A stretch of 64,000 nucleotides of DNA from UBA11740 sp049273695 (GTDB lineage Bacteria > Acidobacteriota > Blastocatellia > Pyrinomonadales > Pyrinomonadaceae), in assembly GCA_049273695.1 (NCBI GenBank), contig JBASRE010000044.1:98382-162381 (forward strand), read 5' to 3'. Shown in pieces: positions 1 through 7,910 of the stretch; positions within the stretch are counted from its first letter, which is position 1, and each line of letters begins with the position of its first letter. The position numbers and the translations under genes were made by a program. A model generated the notes under the pieces. It saw only the letters and a program-made list of their open reading frames with translations. It was not told where the DNA came from and did no database searches.

Positions 1-2
1 TC

Positions 3-560
3 GACAAACGAGACTTCCAAAAGGCCATCGCCGATTTCGACAAAGCCATTGAAATCGATTCGCGTTTCGCGATGGCTTACTTCAATCGTGGATTCGCCCG
101 GGGACACAGCGGCGATCTCGGTGGCGCAATCGAGGACTTTACCAAAGGCTTGGAACTCGAGCCGCGAAATGTCTCGGGCGTTTTCAACCGCGCCTTCGCC
201 AAACAATTGAAAGGCGATCCGGCTGGAGCCATAGCAGATTACCGCAAGGCTATCGTGATTGATCCGAAACATGCCGAGGCCTATAACTCCCTGGCCTGGC
301 TGTTAGCGACTTCGCCCAGGGACGATTTGAGGAATGGAAAACAGGCGGTGCAGTACGCCCTGAAAGGGGCTGAGCTGACAGCGTGGAAAAGTCCAGGGTC
401 GCTGGAAACGCTGGCCGCGGCTTATGCTGAAGCTCGCAACTTCAGGGAAGCGATCAAATGGCAGACCCGGGCTTTAACATTCCCTGAGGCAAAAAATGAA
501 GAGCCCGCTAACCAGCGATTGAAACTCTACCAACAGCGACGCCCCTTCAGAGACCAATAG
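3..560 (+). CDS. TPR-repeat protein, 5' end cut off by the window
   Basis: The reading frame is open from base 3, so the gene starts outside the window. The visible part holds about three tetratricopeptide repeats with the usual A/G/Y/A/F/A/P spacing (units beginning DFQKAIADF, DLGGAIEDF and DPAGAIADY). It then has a C-terminal region with two more helical pairs and a short basic tail (QQRRPFRDQ). TPR solenoids mediate protein-protein contacts; the partner cannot be read from sequence. The ATG at 72 lies inside a repeat and is not a credible start. A YggT-like gene follows 37 bp downstream on the same strand. High confidence in the fold, none in a specific role. Confidence 0.85.
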   Translation, partial: DKRDFQKAIADFDKAIEIDSRFAMAYFNRGFARGHSGDLGGAIEDFTKGLELEPRNVSGVFNRAFAKQLKGDPAGAIADYRKAIVIDPKHAEAYNSLAWLLATSPRDDLRNGKQAVQYALKGAELTAWKSPGSLETLAAAYAEARNFREAIKWQTRALTFPEAKNEEPANQRLKLYQQRRPFRDQ

Positions 561-597
561 CCCTCTTTGCATTCGTTGATTTACCGGAAGGACATCT

Positions 598-1116
598 ATG
601 AACGACGACAAACTGGCACTCGAAGAGGCTCGCCGCGCGGGACAACACGGCTCGGTCAAAGCGCAGGTCGAAGGCGAGGTGGAAGCTGAGATCGCTGAGC
701 AAGCGGCGCGCACCGCTCCGCCGGACGAAGCAAGAGTCGAACAGGTAGCGCAAAACTTTCGCGCTAAAGCCGTTGATGAAGTTGTCGACCACGAACACGA
801 GGTTGAGCGCGCCCGCGGGCTGGCGCGAGTTTCACAAATCGTCGATTACCTCTTTTACGTGGTTTACGCGCTGCTTGGACTGCGCTTCCTGCTGGCACTG
901 ATGGCAGCTCGAAGCACCTCGGGCTTCGTTCGGTTTATTGTGGCGGTGACGGACCCGCTCTATGAACCGTTTCGCGGAATTGTCGCCAGTCCGCGGACAG
1001 ATGGCGGGCACACGCTGATGATGCCTTTGGTGATCGCGATCATTGCATATCTGCTATTGCATCTCGGCATCAATGGTTTGCTGCGATTGATTGCGCATCG
1101 CAAGACCGCGATCTGA
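598..1116 (+). CDS. YggT-family membrane protein with long charged N-terminus
   Basis: The protein has 172 residues. Residues 1-75 are hydrophilic and rich in Glu, Ala and Arg. The C-terminal half carries two hydrophobic segments (about 83-103 and 140-160) separated by a loop with DPLYEPFRGIV, which resembles the YggT/YlmG family signature. YggT proteins are small inner-membrane proteins linked to osmotic or division-related functions in other bacteria. A GGAAGG ribosome-binding site lies about 6 bp before the ATG. The charged N-terminal extension is longer than in classical YggT proteins, so the family assignment rests only on the C-terminal half. Confidence 0.7.
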   Translation: MNDDKLALEEARRAGQHGSVKAQVEGEVEAEIAEQAARTAPPDEARVEQVAQNFRAKAVDEVVDHEHEVERARGLARVSQIVDYLFYVVYALLGLRFLLALMAARSTSGFVRFIVAVTDPLYEPFRGIVASPRTDGGHTLMMPLVIAIIAYLLLHLGINGLLRLIAHRKTAI

Positions 1117-1183
1117 GTGGCGCGCGTATCTTGCGTTTGGTTTCACGGGCGGGACGCCCGTGCCACTTTGCTGGTCGGCCCAA

Positions 1184-1212
1184 TCGACAATCGGCAATCG
1201 GCAATCTAGAAT
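1184..1212 (+). promoter_or_regulatory. Promoter of the SRP RNA gene
   Basis: A -35-like TCGACA (1184-1189) and a -10-like TAGAAT (1207-1212) are separated by exactly 17 bp. The -10 box ends 8 bp before the first base of the predicted SRP RNA stem at 1221. No coding gene starts here, so this is best read as the dedicated sigma-70-type promoter of ffs. Confidence 0.65.
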
Positions 1213-1220
1213 GCTCGTAT

Positions 1221-1324
1221 CAGACTTCGGGCTCCGCACAACGCTCGTCTTGTGAACCCCGCCAGGCCGGGAACGGAGCAACGGTAGCATCGACAGCGTG
1301 TGTTGCGGGTAAGTCCGGAGTCTG
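1221..1324 (+). ncRNA. ffs: Bacterial small SRP RNA (4.5S type)
   Basis: The segment contains the conserved SRP RNA core. A CCG-GGAA-CGG hairpin has the GGAA tetraloop and is flanked by the symmetric-loop strands CAGG (5') and AGCA (3'), preceded by GAACCCCGC and followed by AACGGTAG. The outer ends pair: CAGACT at 1221 with AGTCTG ending at 1324, and then CGG with CCG and CAAC with GTTG further in. This gives one long hairpin of about 104 nt, the normal size of the short bacterial form. The RNA binds Ffh for co-translational membrane targeting. A promoter with 17 bp spacing lies just upstream, and a T-rich stretch follows the 3' end. It sits one gene upstream of dnaX; ffs is often near dnaX in bacteria. 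Confidence 0.92.
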
Positions 1325-1384
1325 ACCTGATCTTTTCGTCGCATCTCTCCTAAGGCCCGGCACTTCAAACAAAGGAGATTCGAA

Positions 1385-2116
1385 ATGAAATCAATCATTG
1401 CGGTAACCCTGTTCATCGTTACGTGCTCCCTGTCAGCTTTCAGTCAAAGCGATTCCCGAGCCGAGTTGCTCAAACAGATTGAGACAAAACGCACTGAGCT
1501 TGCAAAACTCGAGCAGTTGCTGATTCAGCCGGCCGCCGAAGATCGCGAGGCGTATGCGCAATTTCTCGCTCAACCTGATACGGGCTTAATTCGACTGCTG
1601 CCGCGCGAGAAATATGAGTCGCACGCCAACAACAAGTCCGGCCTGACCATTCGCGGCGGTGGCGCCTATTATTCTTTCACGCGTCAGTCGAATGAGTACG
1701 GCAGAGCGACCGACCTTGGTTTGCAGCAGGGGAACTTGTCCGTTGGTTTCGCCGGTGCGGACTACGGAATGCTAATCAAACTCGATGGCGCGAATCTGGA
1801 GGACGTCTCGACAGAACTTCCCGGCATTACTTTCCTCGCGAAATACACCGCTGTGTCGTCTGAGCCCGATGCCCGCATCGAACAACGCCGTTTTGGCAGC
1901 GCGGGCACGGTGATCGACGGCATTTCTTATAAAGGGCATTTGCGAGCCGAGGTCGACGCAACATATGTCTTGCGCTCAATTGCCTTTGAGGCTTCCGACG
2001 TGCTGGTCGCATTCAAAGTCGTGCGCCAGGATAGTGACGGCAGCCTCATCATTGCCTGGAAGCTTTTGAAGAAATTTCCGAAACCCGAGCTGAATAGAAG
2101 CACAGCATCCAGATAA
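1385..2116 (+). CDS. Secreted protein of unknown function
   Basis: I do not recognise this family. The 243-residue product begins with a clear Sec signal peptide (MKSIIAVTLFIVTCSLSAFS, cleavage near residue 20). A short Lys/Glu-rich predicted coiled coil follows (about 24-47), then a mostly beta domain with many Gly and aromatic residues (for example GGGAYYSFTRQSNEYG). A strong AAAGGAGA ribosome-binding site sits 6-8 bp before the ATG. The stop codon is 6 bp before dnaX, and dnaX has no obvious binding site of its own. The two may therefore be co-transcribed and translationally coupled, an odd partnership for an exported protein. Confidence 0.75.
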   Translation: MKSIIAVTLFIVTCSLSAFSQSDSRAELLKQIETKRTELAKLEQLLIQPAAEDREAYAQFLAQPDTGLIRLLPREKYESHANNKSGLTIRGGGAYYSFTRQSNEYGRATDLGLQQGNLSVGFAGADYGMLIKLDGANLEDVSTELPGITFLAKYTAVSSEPDARIEQRRFGSAGTVIDGISYKGHLRAEVDATYVLRSIAFEASDVLVAFKVVRQDSDGSLIIAWKLLKKFPKPELNRSTASR

Positions 2117-2122
2117 GCATTA

Positions 2123-3826
2123 ATGTCCTATCAAGTCATCGCCCGCAAGTGGCGTCCACAAACATTTGAAGATGTCACGGGTCAGGAAGTCCTGACCCGC
2201 ACGCTCCAGAACGCTTTGGAGCACGACCGCCTGCATCACGCCTATCTTTTTTCCGGCGCCCGCGGCGTGGGAAAGACGACCACCGCGCGCCTGGTCGCCA
2301 AAGGACTCAATTGTCACAAAGCCAAGGGGCCGACCGCGTCGCCGTGCGCGACAACTGACGAAAAGGCTTGTCCTTCGTGTCGCGAGATCTCTGAGGGCCG
2401 TTCGATGGACGTGCTGGAGATCGACGCCGCGTCGAACACAGGCGTCGACAACGTGCGCGACGTAATCATCGGCAGCGTCGCGATCGCTCCCGCGCGTGAC
2501 CGCTACAAAGTCTTCATCATCGACGAAGTGCACATGCTCTCCGGGCCCGCCTTCAATGCGCTGCTGAAAACGGTCGAGGAGCCGCCGCCGCGCGTGGCCT
2601 TCATCATGGCGACGACCGACGCGCACAAGGTGCCGGAGACAATTTCGTCGCGCTGCCAGATTTTCGAATTCCGCACCATCGCCACGGCCAAGATCGCCGA
2701 ACGGCTGCGGTTCATTGCCGATGCGGAAAAGATTTCGATTTCGGATGAAGCGCTTCGCGAAATCGCCCGCGCCGGTGATGGCTCAATGCGTGACGCGCAG
2801 TCGGCTTTCGATCAAGTGATCAGTTTCGCCGGCAAAAAAATCGCCACGGAAGATGTCGAGAAAGCGCTGGGACTCGCGGGCGCCGACGTACTCGCGCGCG
2901 TGATGGGTGGCATCGCCGAGAATAAGCCGGCCGAAGCCCTGGCGATTGTCGATGACATCGTGATGCGCGGGCACAACCTGCGCAATTTCTGCCGCGAGGT
3001 GCTGGCCCACTTGCGCGATCTGCTGGTGGTGAAAGTCTCAGCCGATCCCAAAATTCTCGATTCAGCTTCGACGCATGCCGCCGCGCTGAAACAGCAAGCG
3101 GAACAGTTTTCCGAATCAGATCTCGTCCGGTTCTTCCATTCGCTTGCGGAAACGGAAAGCACTTTGAAGGATGCGGCGAACCCGCGTTACCAGGTTGAAG
3201 TCGGCCTGGTGAAACTGATGGAGATGCGGCGGCTCGCGCCGCTTGGCGATCTCGTCGAACGCATCGCGTCGCTTGAATCAGCATTGCGAACGGGCAGGCC
3301 TCCAGCGGAAACAACGAGTCTCCGCACGGAGACTGCAACCCCATCTATCGTTCGGCCGTCGCCATCCGCGAGCAACGTGCCTTTCGAATCTGCCGCATCG
3401 GCCGAGACGCCATCGTCTGAACCGTCAGCTGCGAAAACGAACACCTTCTGCGACGACGTGAAAGCGAAACTCAAGCAAAAGCGCCGGCCATTGCTTGTTG
3501 CCGCACTCGAGGGCGCGGTGCGTGCTGAATTGGAAGGTGACGAATTCCTGGTTGAGTTCACTCAGGAAAACAAACACTATCGCAATACTTTGGCGCGCGC
3601 CGATAACGCGAAAGCTTTGCGCGAAGCGTGCGCCGACTCGTGCGGCCGCGAAGTCGGCATCCGTTACATCATCAAGTCTGAAGACGACGCTGTCACCTCA
3701 ACCGACGTCACTCCGGACGCTCGCGAGGCCAAACAGAAAGCTCGCCGCGCCGCTGCTGCAGATCCAACTGTTCAGCAGGTGCAGCGCACTTTTGGCGCCG
3801 AGATCGTTGACGTCAAACAGACCTAG
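2123..3826 (+). CDS. dnaX: DNA polymerase III subunit gamma/tau
   Basis: This is the clamp-loader ATPase subunit of the replicative polymerase. The N-terminal AAA+ module shows Walker A GARGVGKT (residues 45-52). It also shows a zinc-binding set Cys64/75/83/86, Walker B with DEVHM near 134, and sensor I plus SRC arginine finger around 165-180. After an acidic Ser/Pro-rich linker (about 395-445), a C-terminal domain starting at FCDDVKAKLKQKRRPLL resembles the tau-specific region of Gram-positive and acidobacterial DnaX. At 567 residues the length is normal. No canonical ribosome-binding site is visible; the gene starts 6 bp after the upstream stop. A run of seven A at 2831-2837 is discussed under rejected items. 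Confidence 0.95.
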   Translation: MSYQVIARKWRPQTFEDVTGQEVLTRTLQNALEHDRLHHAYLFSGARGVGKTTTARLVAKGLNCHKAKGPTASPCATTDEKACPSCREISEGRSMDVLEIDAASNTGVDNVRDVIIGSVAIAPARDRYKVFIIDEVHMLSGPAFNALLKTVEEPPPRVAFIMATTDAHKVPETISSRCQIFEFRTIATAKIAERLRFIADAEKISISDEALREIARAGDGSMRDAQSAFDQVISFAGKKIATEDVEKALGLAGADVLARVMGGIAENKPAEALAIVDDIVMRGHNLRNFCREVLAHLRDLLVVKVSADPKILDSASTHAAALKQQAEQFSESDLVRFFHSLAETESTLKDAANPRYQVEVGLVKLMEMRRLAPLGDLVERIASLESALRTGRPPAETTSLRTETATPSIVRPSPSASNVPFESAASAETPSSEPSAAKTNTFCDDVKAKLKQKRRPLLVAALEGAVRAELEGDEFLVEFTQENKHYRNTLARADNAKALREACADSCGREVGIRYIIKSEDDAVTSTDVTPDAREAKQKARRAAAADPTVQQVQRTFGAEIVDVKQT

Positions 3827-3854
3827 TAAACGCAAAGGAACTCGTCTCTCGCGC

Positions 3855-5123
3855 ATGAACCCAACGCGACAATCTCTAATTGGGAGTTGGGCGTTGCTAC
3901 TGCTCGTCTTTCTGACGGCCGTTGCGGGCGCACAACCCTCCACCTCGAAACCAACCCCGACGGTCTACCTGCTAAAGCCGGCGCGCATCTTCGACGGCGA
4001 GTCTGCGCAGCTTCGCACGGATTGGGTCGTGCTCGTGCGCGGCGAAAAGATCGAGGCTGTTGGTCCTGCGAGTGAGATCAAAGCGCCCTCCGGCGCGAAA
4101 GTGATCGAGCTGCGCGGGATGACTTTGATGCCGGGGCTGATCGATGCGCATTCGCACGTATTGCTTCATCCGTATAGCGAGACTTCCTGGAACGATCAGG
4201 TTGCGCGCGAGAGCCTGAGCCTGCGCACGGCCCGCGCGACAAATCATTTGCGCAGCAGTTTGCAGGCGGGATTTACCACGTTGCGCGATCTCGGAACTGA
4301 AGGCGCAGGCTACGCGGATGTTGGGCTGAAGCAAGCAGTACAGCAGGGAATTATTCCCGGACCGCGATTGATCGTGACGACCCGCGCGATTGTCGCGACC
4401 AACACGTACGGACCGAAGGGTTACGCGTCCGAATGGAGCGTGCCGCAGGGTGCGGAAGAAGCCGACGGCGTCGACAATCTGACCCGCGTCGTGCGCGACC
4501 AGATTGGCAAAGGCGCGGATTGGATCAAGGTGTACGCCGACTATCGTTGGGGTGCGGGCGGGACAGCGCACGCAACTTTCACTCTCGACGAATTGAAGCT
4601 GATCGTTGAAGTCGCGAAGAGCGCCGGCATTCCGGTCGCCGCGCACGCGTCTTCAACTGAAGGCGCGCGCCGCGCGATCCTCGCCGGCGTCGAAACAATC
4701 GAACATGGTGACGGCCTGACGCCGGAACTCTTTCGGATGATGAAGGAGCGCGGCATCGCTTTCTGTCCGACGCTTTCGGTTGCCAGCGCCGCGAACATGG
4801 AAAACAAGAAGCGAGTTTTCAAGCAGGCGCTCGAATCAGGAGTAGCGATTGCCAACGGCAGCGACGTCGGTGTCTTCGCGCACGGCGACAACGCAAAAGA
4901 GATCGAAACGATGGTCGCCTGGGGAATGCCGCTGATCGATGCTTTGCGATCCGCGACTTCAGTCGATGCGCGCGTGCTGCACCTGGAAGACAAAATCGGT
5001 TTCGTGAAGAGCGGACTCCTCGCCGACCTAATCGCCGTGGAAGGCGATCCAACCCGCGACATCTTAACGCTGCGTCGCGTGCGGTTCGTCATGAAGAACG
5101 GAGAAGTTTTCAAGCAGCCCTAG
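3855..5123 (+). CDS. Secreted metal-dependent amidohydrolase (imidazolonepropionase/prolidase-like)
   Basis: The product has 422 residues and a signal peptide (about 1-25, ending VAGAQ). It belongs to the amidohydrolase superfamily, with a TIM barrel and one or two metals. Visible ligands are HxH in DAHSHV, the likely carboxylated Lys in WIKVYAD, His in AAHASS, His in IEHGD and Asp in NGSDVG. The C-terminus has the small composite beta-sandwich ending (GLLADLIAVEGDP) typical of the family. Related proteins hydrolyse dipeptides such as Xaa-Pro or cyclic amides; the substrate is not determinable here. The reading frame is open further upstream inside dnaX, but the signal peptide fixes the ATG at 3855. 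Confidence 0.88.
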   Translation: MNPTRQSLIGSWALLLLVFLTAVAGAQPSTSKPTPTVYLLKPARIFDGESAQLRTDWVVLVRGEKIEAVGPASEIKAPSGAKVIELRGMTLMPGLIDAHSHVLLHPYSETSWNDQVARESLSLRTARATNHLRSSLQAGFTTLRDLGTEGAGYADVGLKQAVQQGIIPGPRLIVTTRAIVATNTYGPKGYASEWSVPQGAEEADGVDNLTRVVRDQIGKGADWIKVYADYRWGAGGTAHATFTLDELKLIVEVAKSAGIPVAAHASSTEGARRAILAGVETIEHGDGLTPELFRMMKERGIAFCPTLSVASAANMENKKRVFKQALESGVAIANGSDVGVFAHGDNAKEIETMVAWGMPLIDALRSATSVDARVLHLEDKIGFVKSGLLADLIAVEGDPTRDILTLRRVRFVMKNGEVFKQP

Positions 5124-5152
5124 CCGGCTATATCCAAATTTTCCCAACTTAT

Positions 5153-5719
5153 ATGTCTTCCGCGCCCGTCACGAACGTCACGCAACTGCTGCTTGAGTGG
5201 CGTGGCGGCAGCCAGCAGGCGTTGGATGCGTTGATGCCGGTGGTGTACGACGAGCTGCGGCGTTTGGCGCAGCACTACATGCGGGGCGAACGGCCTGAAC
5301 ACACGCTCCAAGCCACGGCGCTGGTGAATGAGGCTTACCTGCGACTGGTGGACATGAAGGTCTCGTGGCAGGACCGCGCGCATTTCTTTGCGGTGGCGGC
5401 GCGATTGATGCGGCGAATGCTGGTGGATCATGCGCGCGCGCAGCATCGCGCGAAGCGCGAGGGCGGGCCGAAAGTTTCGCTCGATGACGCGTTGGAGGTT
5501 TCATGCAAGCCGGCTTCAGACCTTCTGGCGCTCGATGAAGCTCTAGAGCAGCTCGCGACGTTTGATCAAAGGAAGAGCGAAATTATCGAACTGCATTTCT
5601 TCGGCGGGTTGAGCAACGAGGAAGTGGCTGAAGCACTCGGCATTTCGCGCGCTACGGTGCAGAGGGAATTGCGTATGGCCAAGGCCTGGCTGAATCATGA
5701 ACTCAAGAATAGTGAATAG
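5153..5719 (+). CDS. ECF-type RNA polymerase sigma factor (acidobacterial/planctomycete class)
   Basis: The product has 188 residues. Sigma region 2 spans about 1-90 (DELRRLAQHYMRGER, then QATALVNEAYLRL). Sigma region 4 contains a helix-turn-helix around 140-180 (LSNEEVAEALGISRATVQRE). The sequence matches the subgroup of ECF-like factors expanded in Acidobacteria and Planctomycetes. No anti-sigma gene is adjacent. The last residues (NSE and the TAG stop) are read from the period-7 repeat that opens the next cassette, so the native 3' end has probably been replaced or closed by that element. Confidence 0.9.
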   Translation: MSSAPVTNVTQLLLEWRGGSQQALDALMPVVYDELRRLAQHYMRGERPEHTLQATALVNEAYLRLVDMKVSWQDRAHFFAVAARLMRRMLVDHARAQHRAKREGGPKVSLDDALEVSCKPASDLLALDEALEQLATFDQRKSEIIELHFFGGLSNEEVAEALGISRATVQRELRMAKAWLNHELKNSE

Positions 5720-6138
5720 TGAATAGTGAAGAGTGAAAAGTGAGCGAGGTAAAGAGCTATCACGATCTGCTGGTTTGGCAGAAGGGAATCGCCCTTGTGA
5801 AGCGAGTTTATGAAATCACGAGGACGTTTCCTGATAGCGAGAAGTTTGGGTTGGTCTCGCAGATGCGGCGTGCTGCCGTTTCTATTCCTTCAAATATCGC
5901 TGAAGGTCAAGCGCGTCACACGACCGGCGGCTTTATTCAATTCATCGCAATCGCCGAAGGTTCTGTCGCCGAACTTGATACGCAACTGCTAATCGCGATC
6001 GAATTGGGGTATTGCAAGAGCGATCATGTGCAGGATGTTTTCGGCCTCATCCTGGAGCTGCGAAGAATGCTTAGCGCGCTTCGTATCAGACTGGCCTCCT
6101 GAAGGTCACTTTTCACTCTTCACTTGTCACTTTTCACT
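5711..6138. mobile_element. Candidate mobile cassette: four-helix-bundle gene between 33-bp inverted repeats
   Basis: The left arm (5711-5743) consists of period-7 units of the form AGTGAAN. The right arm (6106-6138) is its reverse complement. The innermost 18 bp (5726-5743 against 6106-6123) are perfectly complementary, and over 33 bp I count three mismatches. The arms enclose exactly one gene, a four-helix-bundle protein whose GTG start is inside the left arm and whose stop is 3 bp before the right arm. The stop codons of both flanking genes (sigma factor, cytochrome c) are written by the arms. No transposase is present. The architecture recalls 23S rRNA intervening sequences, which also carry an S23 gene between complementary ends. 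Mobility is inferred. Confidence 0.6.
5740..6102 (+). CDS. Four-helix-bundle protein (23S rRNA intervening-sequence, S23/IVP family)
   Basis: The 120-residue protein shows the family hallmarks: YHDLLVWQKGIALVKRVYE at the N-terminus, then FPDSEKFGLVSQMRRAAVSI and PSNIAEG. It then has two more amphipathic helices. Known members form pentameric four-helix bundles. They are encoded inside 23S rRNA intervening sequences of Leptospira and Coxiella, but also as free-standing genes of unknown function. The GTG start at 5740 is the only one that retains the N-terminal motif. There is no obvious ribosome-binding site because the sequence before it is repeat DNA. Confidence 0.85.
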   Translation: MSEVKSYHDLLVWQKGIALVKRVYEITRTFPDSEKFGLVSQMRRAAVSIPSNIAEGQARHTTGGFIQFIAIAEGSVAELDTQLLIAIELGYCKSDHVQDVFGLILELRRMLSALRIRLAS

Positions 6139-7143
6139 GTTTAGAGCGTGGTTTCTATCCCCGAATCCATGCTTTTGGCCGTCGAGCGAACACAACGTCG
6201 CTTCCTCCGTATTGTCCAGCCGATGCTTCACCGGACGCAGCGTGCGCAGGTAAGCGAAGATCGCTTTCAGATCGTCGTCCGTCATGTTCTTGAAGTAGCC
6301 GGTCGGCATCACGTAATTCAGTTTGCGCGCGCCGACGTGGCCGGTGCGCATTGTCCGGATGAACAGCGCTTCGTCGTAGTACGAGATACCCGTCGGGTCT
6401 GGCGTAATGTTGGCGCTGTAAACTTCACCCCACGTTCCTTTCAACTTGAAGCCGCCGGCAAAGGCCATCTCCATCATCGGCTGCCCCTTTTCATTCATCG
6501 GCGTGTGACAGGTAACACAGTTGCCTAACGTCACCATGTAACGACCGCGGGCTACCGGGTTGTATGCATGATGCGCGGCCACCTGTGAAGTGATCGGTTC
6601 ATGCGGCGGCAGCGCGGCTTTCAACGGTTCAGGGATTTGCGTCTTTGGCAGCTTGTTGCGCACTGGTTCGATCGAGCGAATGTACGTGATTACCGAAGCC
6701 AAATCTTCATCCGACATATTTCGGAAATTCATGTAAGGCATCACCGGGAACAAACGCCGGCCGTCGTGGCCGATGCCTTCGCGAATCGCCCGCGCTAACT
6801 GTTCATCAGTCCATGAGCCTGCGCCTGTCTCGACATCCGGCGTGATGTTCGGCGCAACGAGCCACTCCATGCCGTCTTCAGCGAACACGGCGCCGGCGCC
6901 TTTCTGGCCGGGTTTCGGTTGCGCGCCGGGCTTCGAGTAGTCAACGTCCGAGTGACATTGAAAACAATGTGCGGTTGATTCGACGATGTAGCGTCCGCGC
7001 TCAAGTCGCTCCGGCGTCCGGGCAAACTTCACGCTGGGCGCCTTCGCGTGATCTTTGCGCACGGTGTAGCCGACCGAAAGAATCGCACCTGCCACAGCCA
7101 AAACGACAAGTGCCATTTGGATGAATTGTTTCCTGCGTTCCAT
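6127..7143 (-). CDS. Membrane-anchored diheme cytochrome c
   Basis: An N-terminal transmembrane or uncleaved signal segment (about 8-28) is followed by two cytochrome c domains. Each has a CXXCH heme site: CFQCH near residue 60 and CVTCH near 210. Candidate distal Met ligands lie in MPYMNFRNMSDEDL and MPTGYFKNMTDDDL. The repeat of the pattern F(R/K)NM(S/T)D(E/D)DL shows the halves are paralogous. Such proteins pass electrons in periplasmic chains, often to alcohol or aldehyde dehydrogenases. I chose the ATG at 7143 because AGAGGTGAG lies 8-16 bp upstream; a GTG at 7155 is possible. The final residues NSEK and the stop are read from the neighbouring cassette arm. Confidence 0.88.
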   Translation of the reverse strand: MERRKQFIQMALVVLAVAGAILSVGYTVRKDHAKAPSVKFARTPERLERGRYIVESTAHCFQCHSDVDYSKPGAQPKPGQKGAGAVFAEDGMEWLVAPNITPDVETGAGSWTDEQLARAIREGIGHDGRRLFPVMPYMNFRNMSDEDLASVITYIRSIEPVRNKLPKTQIPEPLKAALPPHEPITSQVAAHHAYNPVARGRYMVTLGNCVTCHTPMNEKGQPMMEMAFAGGFKLKGTWGEVYSANITPDPTGISYYDEALFIRTMRTGHVGARKLNYVMPTGYFKNMTDDDLKAIFAYLRTLRPVKHRLDNTEEATLCSLDGQKHGFGDRNHALNSEK

Positions 7144-7202
7144 GATCTGTCTCACCTCTTACCCCAGATAGCGACAGATCAACGCGAAATGTGTCAGGCA
7201 CG

Positions 7203-7425
7203 GTACGCACGCCTCCGGCGTGCTTAATCGGAGTTTTTTGGCTGATTTTTGGGTGCCGTTATCCGGACGTTAGAGGCGGGCTACTGCCCGCCTGAGTGTC
7301 CGAACGTAAACGTAGTTTCAGGAAGGACTGGACTATAAAAAGGGAGCCGGTTAAAGCAGAGCAGGCAAGATGCCTGCGTACCGCACGCAGAGATGCCTGG
7401 GTACCGCACGCAGAGATGCGCGCGC
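7203..7425. repeat. Intergenic block of short palindromic repeats
   Basis: The gap upstream of the cytochrome gene holds several hairpin units and no gene. The first is a 23-bp palindromic unit at 7203-7225 (GTACGCACGCCTCCGGCGTG core). It is found again, identical and inverted, inside leuS at 47321-47343. The second is a GGCGGGCTACTGCCCGCC hairpin near 7274-7291. The third is two direct copies of GTACCGCACGCAGAGATG at about 7379-7415. Confidence 0.7.
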
Positions 7426-7431
7426 TCGACG

Positions 7432-7710
7432 TTAACTTCGACGGCTTAGCAGGCCCGCGATGAATCCCAGGGCGACTCCGAAGCCGAGGGCGATGCCAAT
7501 CGACTGCCACGGATTATGTTTGATATAGCGGCGTGATTCATCGATGTAGTCTTCACCTATTTCACATCCCTGGCGCACGAGCCTCTGGGCTTTCCGTTTG
7601 CCAATATCGACCAGGTCTTCCGCGATAACTTTGCCTTCGGCGGCCTTCGCGGCCAGGTGAGCCAGCTTAATTCCGGTGTTCTTGCCATCTTCAACAGTTG
7701 CAGTTCGCAT
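7432..7710 (-). CDS. Small membrane protein, ElaB/YqjD/DUF883-like
   Basis: The product has 92 residues. The N-terminal two thirds are hydrophilic and helical. Near the C-terminus come the sequence HNPWQSIGIALGFGVALG and a glycine-rich transmembrane segment ending in the basic RRS. This order (helical body, then a P-W-S motif and a single C-terminal anchor) is the DUF883 signature; E. coli members tether stationary-phase ribosomes to the membrane. A GGAGG site lies 7-8 bp before the ATG. The gene stands alone, with repeat DNA on both sides. Confidence 0.75.
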   Translation of the reverse strand: MRTATVEDGKNTGIKLAHLAAKAAEGKVIAEDLVDIGKRKAQRLVRQGCEIGEDYIDESRRYIKHNPWQSIGIALGFGVALGFIAGLLSRRS

Positions 7711-7855
7711 AATAGATCCTCCAATTATTTCTTTCAGCGATAGTCTACAGCATAGAACGTAAACGCCCCCGGTTACGTTTCAAATGTCTAATGTTCAGAT
7801 TACGTTGTGGGTTACTTTGTCTTCGTTAATGGGGTAACCGCGAGGAATTGTAGTA

Positions 7856-7895
7856 AGTACCGGGAGCGGTAACGACCGGGTCGTACCCCGTCGCC
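7856..7895. repeat. Dispersed GTACCGGGAGCGGTA-type repeat, single arm
   Basis: The sequence AGTACCGGGAGCGGTAACGA and the following CCGGGTCGTACCCCGTCGCC closely match the left part of the inverted repeat at 44983-45050. A related 18-bp stretch is inside ndvB at 38274. It lies in the 200-bp gap between a DUF883-like gene and a membrane-protein gene. I see nothing else in that gap. Confidence 0.65.
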
Positions 7896-7910
7896 ATCCA
7901 CTCGAGTTTA

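Noticed and set aside
1131..1325. A 64-residue frame between the YggT-like and secreted-protein genes
   Set aside because: It runs across the SRP RNA gene and its promoter and has no coding character.
1054..1416. Leftward frame of 120 residues over the ffs region
   Set aside because: It overlaps the YggT-like 3' end, the SRP RNA and the next gene's start, and its protein is low in complexity.
2831..2837. A7 run in dnaX as a programmed frameshift making a gamma subunit
   Set aside because: The site lies in the AAA+/domain III part (about residue 237), too early to leave a working gamma subunit, and no stem-loop or upstream Shine-Dalgarno stimulator is evident.
3972..4646. Leftward 224-residue frame inside the amidohydrolase gene
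   Set aside because: It is antisense to a well-conserved enzyme; long antisense frames are expected in G+C-rich DNA.
5153..5719. Anti-sigma partner for the ECF factor
   Set aside because: The next genes are a four-helix-bundle cassette and an unrelated cytochrome; no zinc-binding anti-sigma domain is adjacent.
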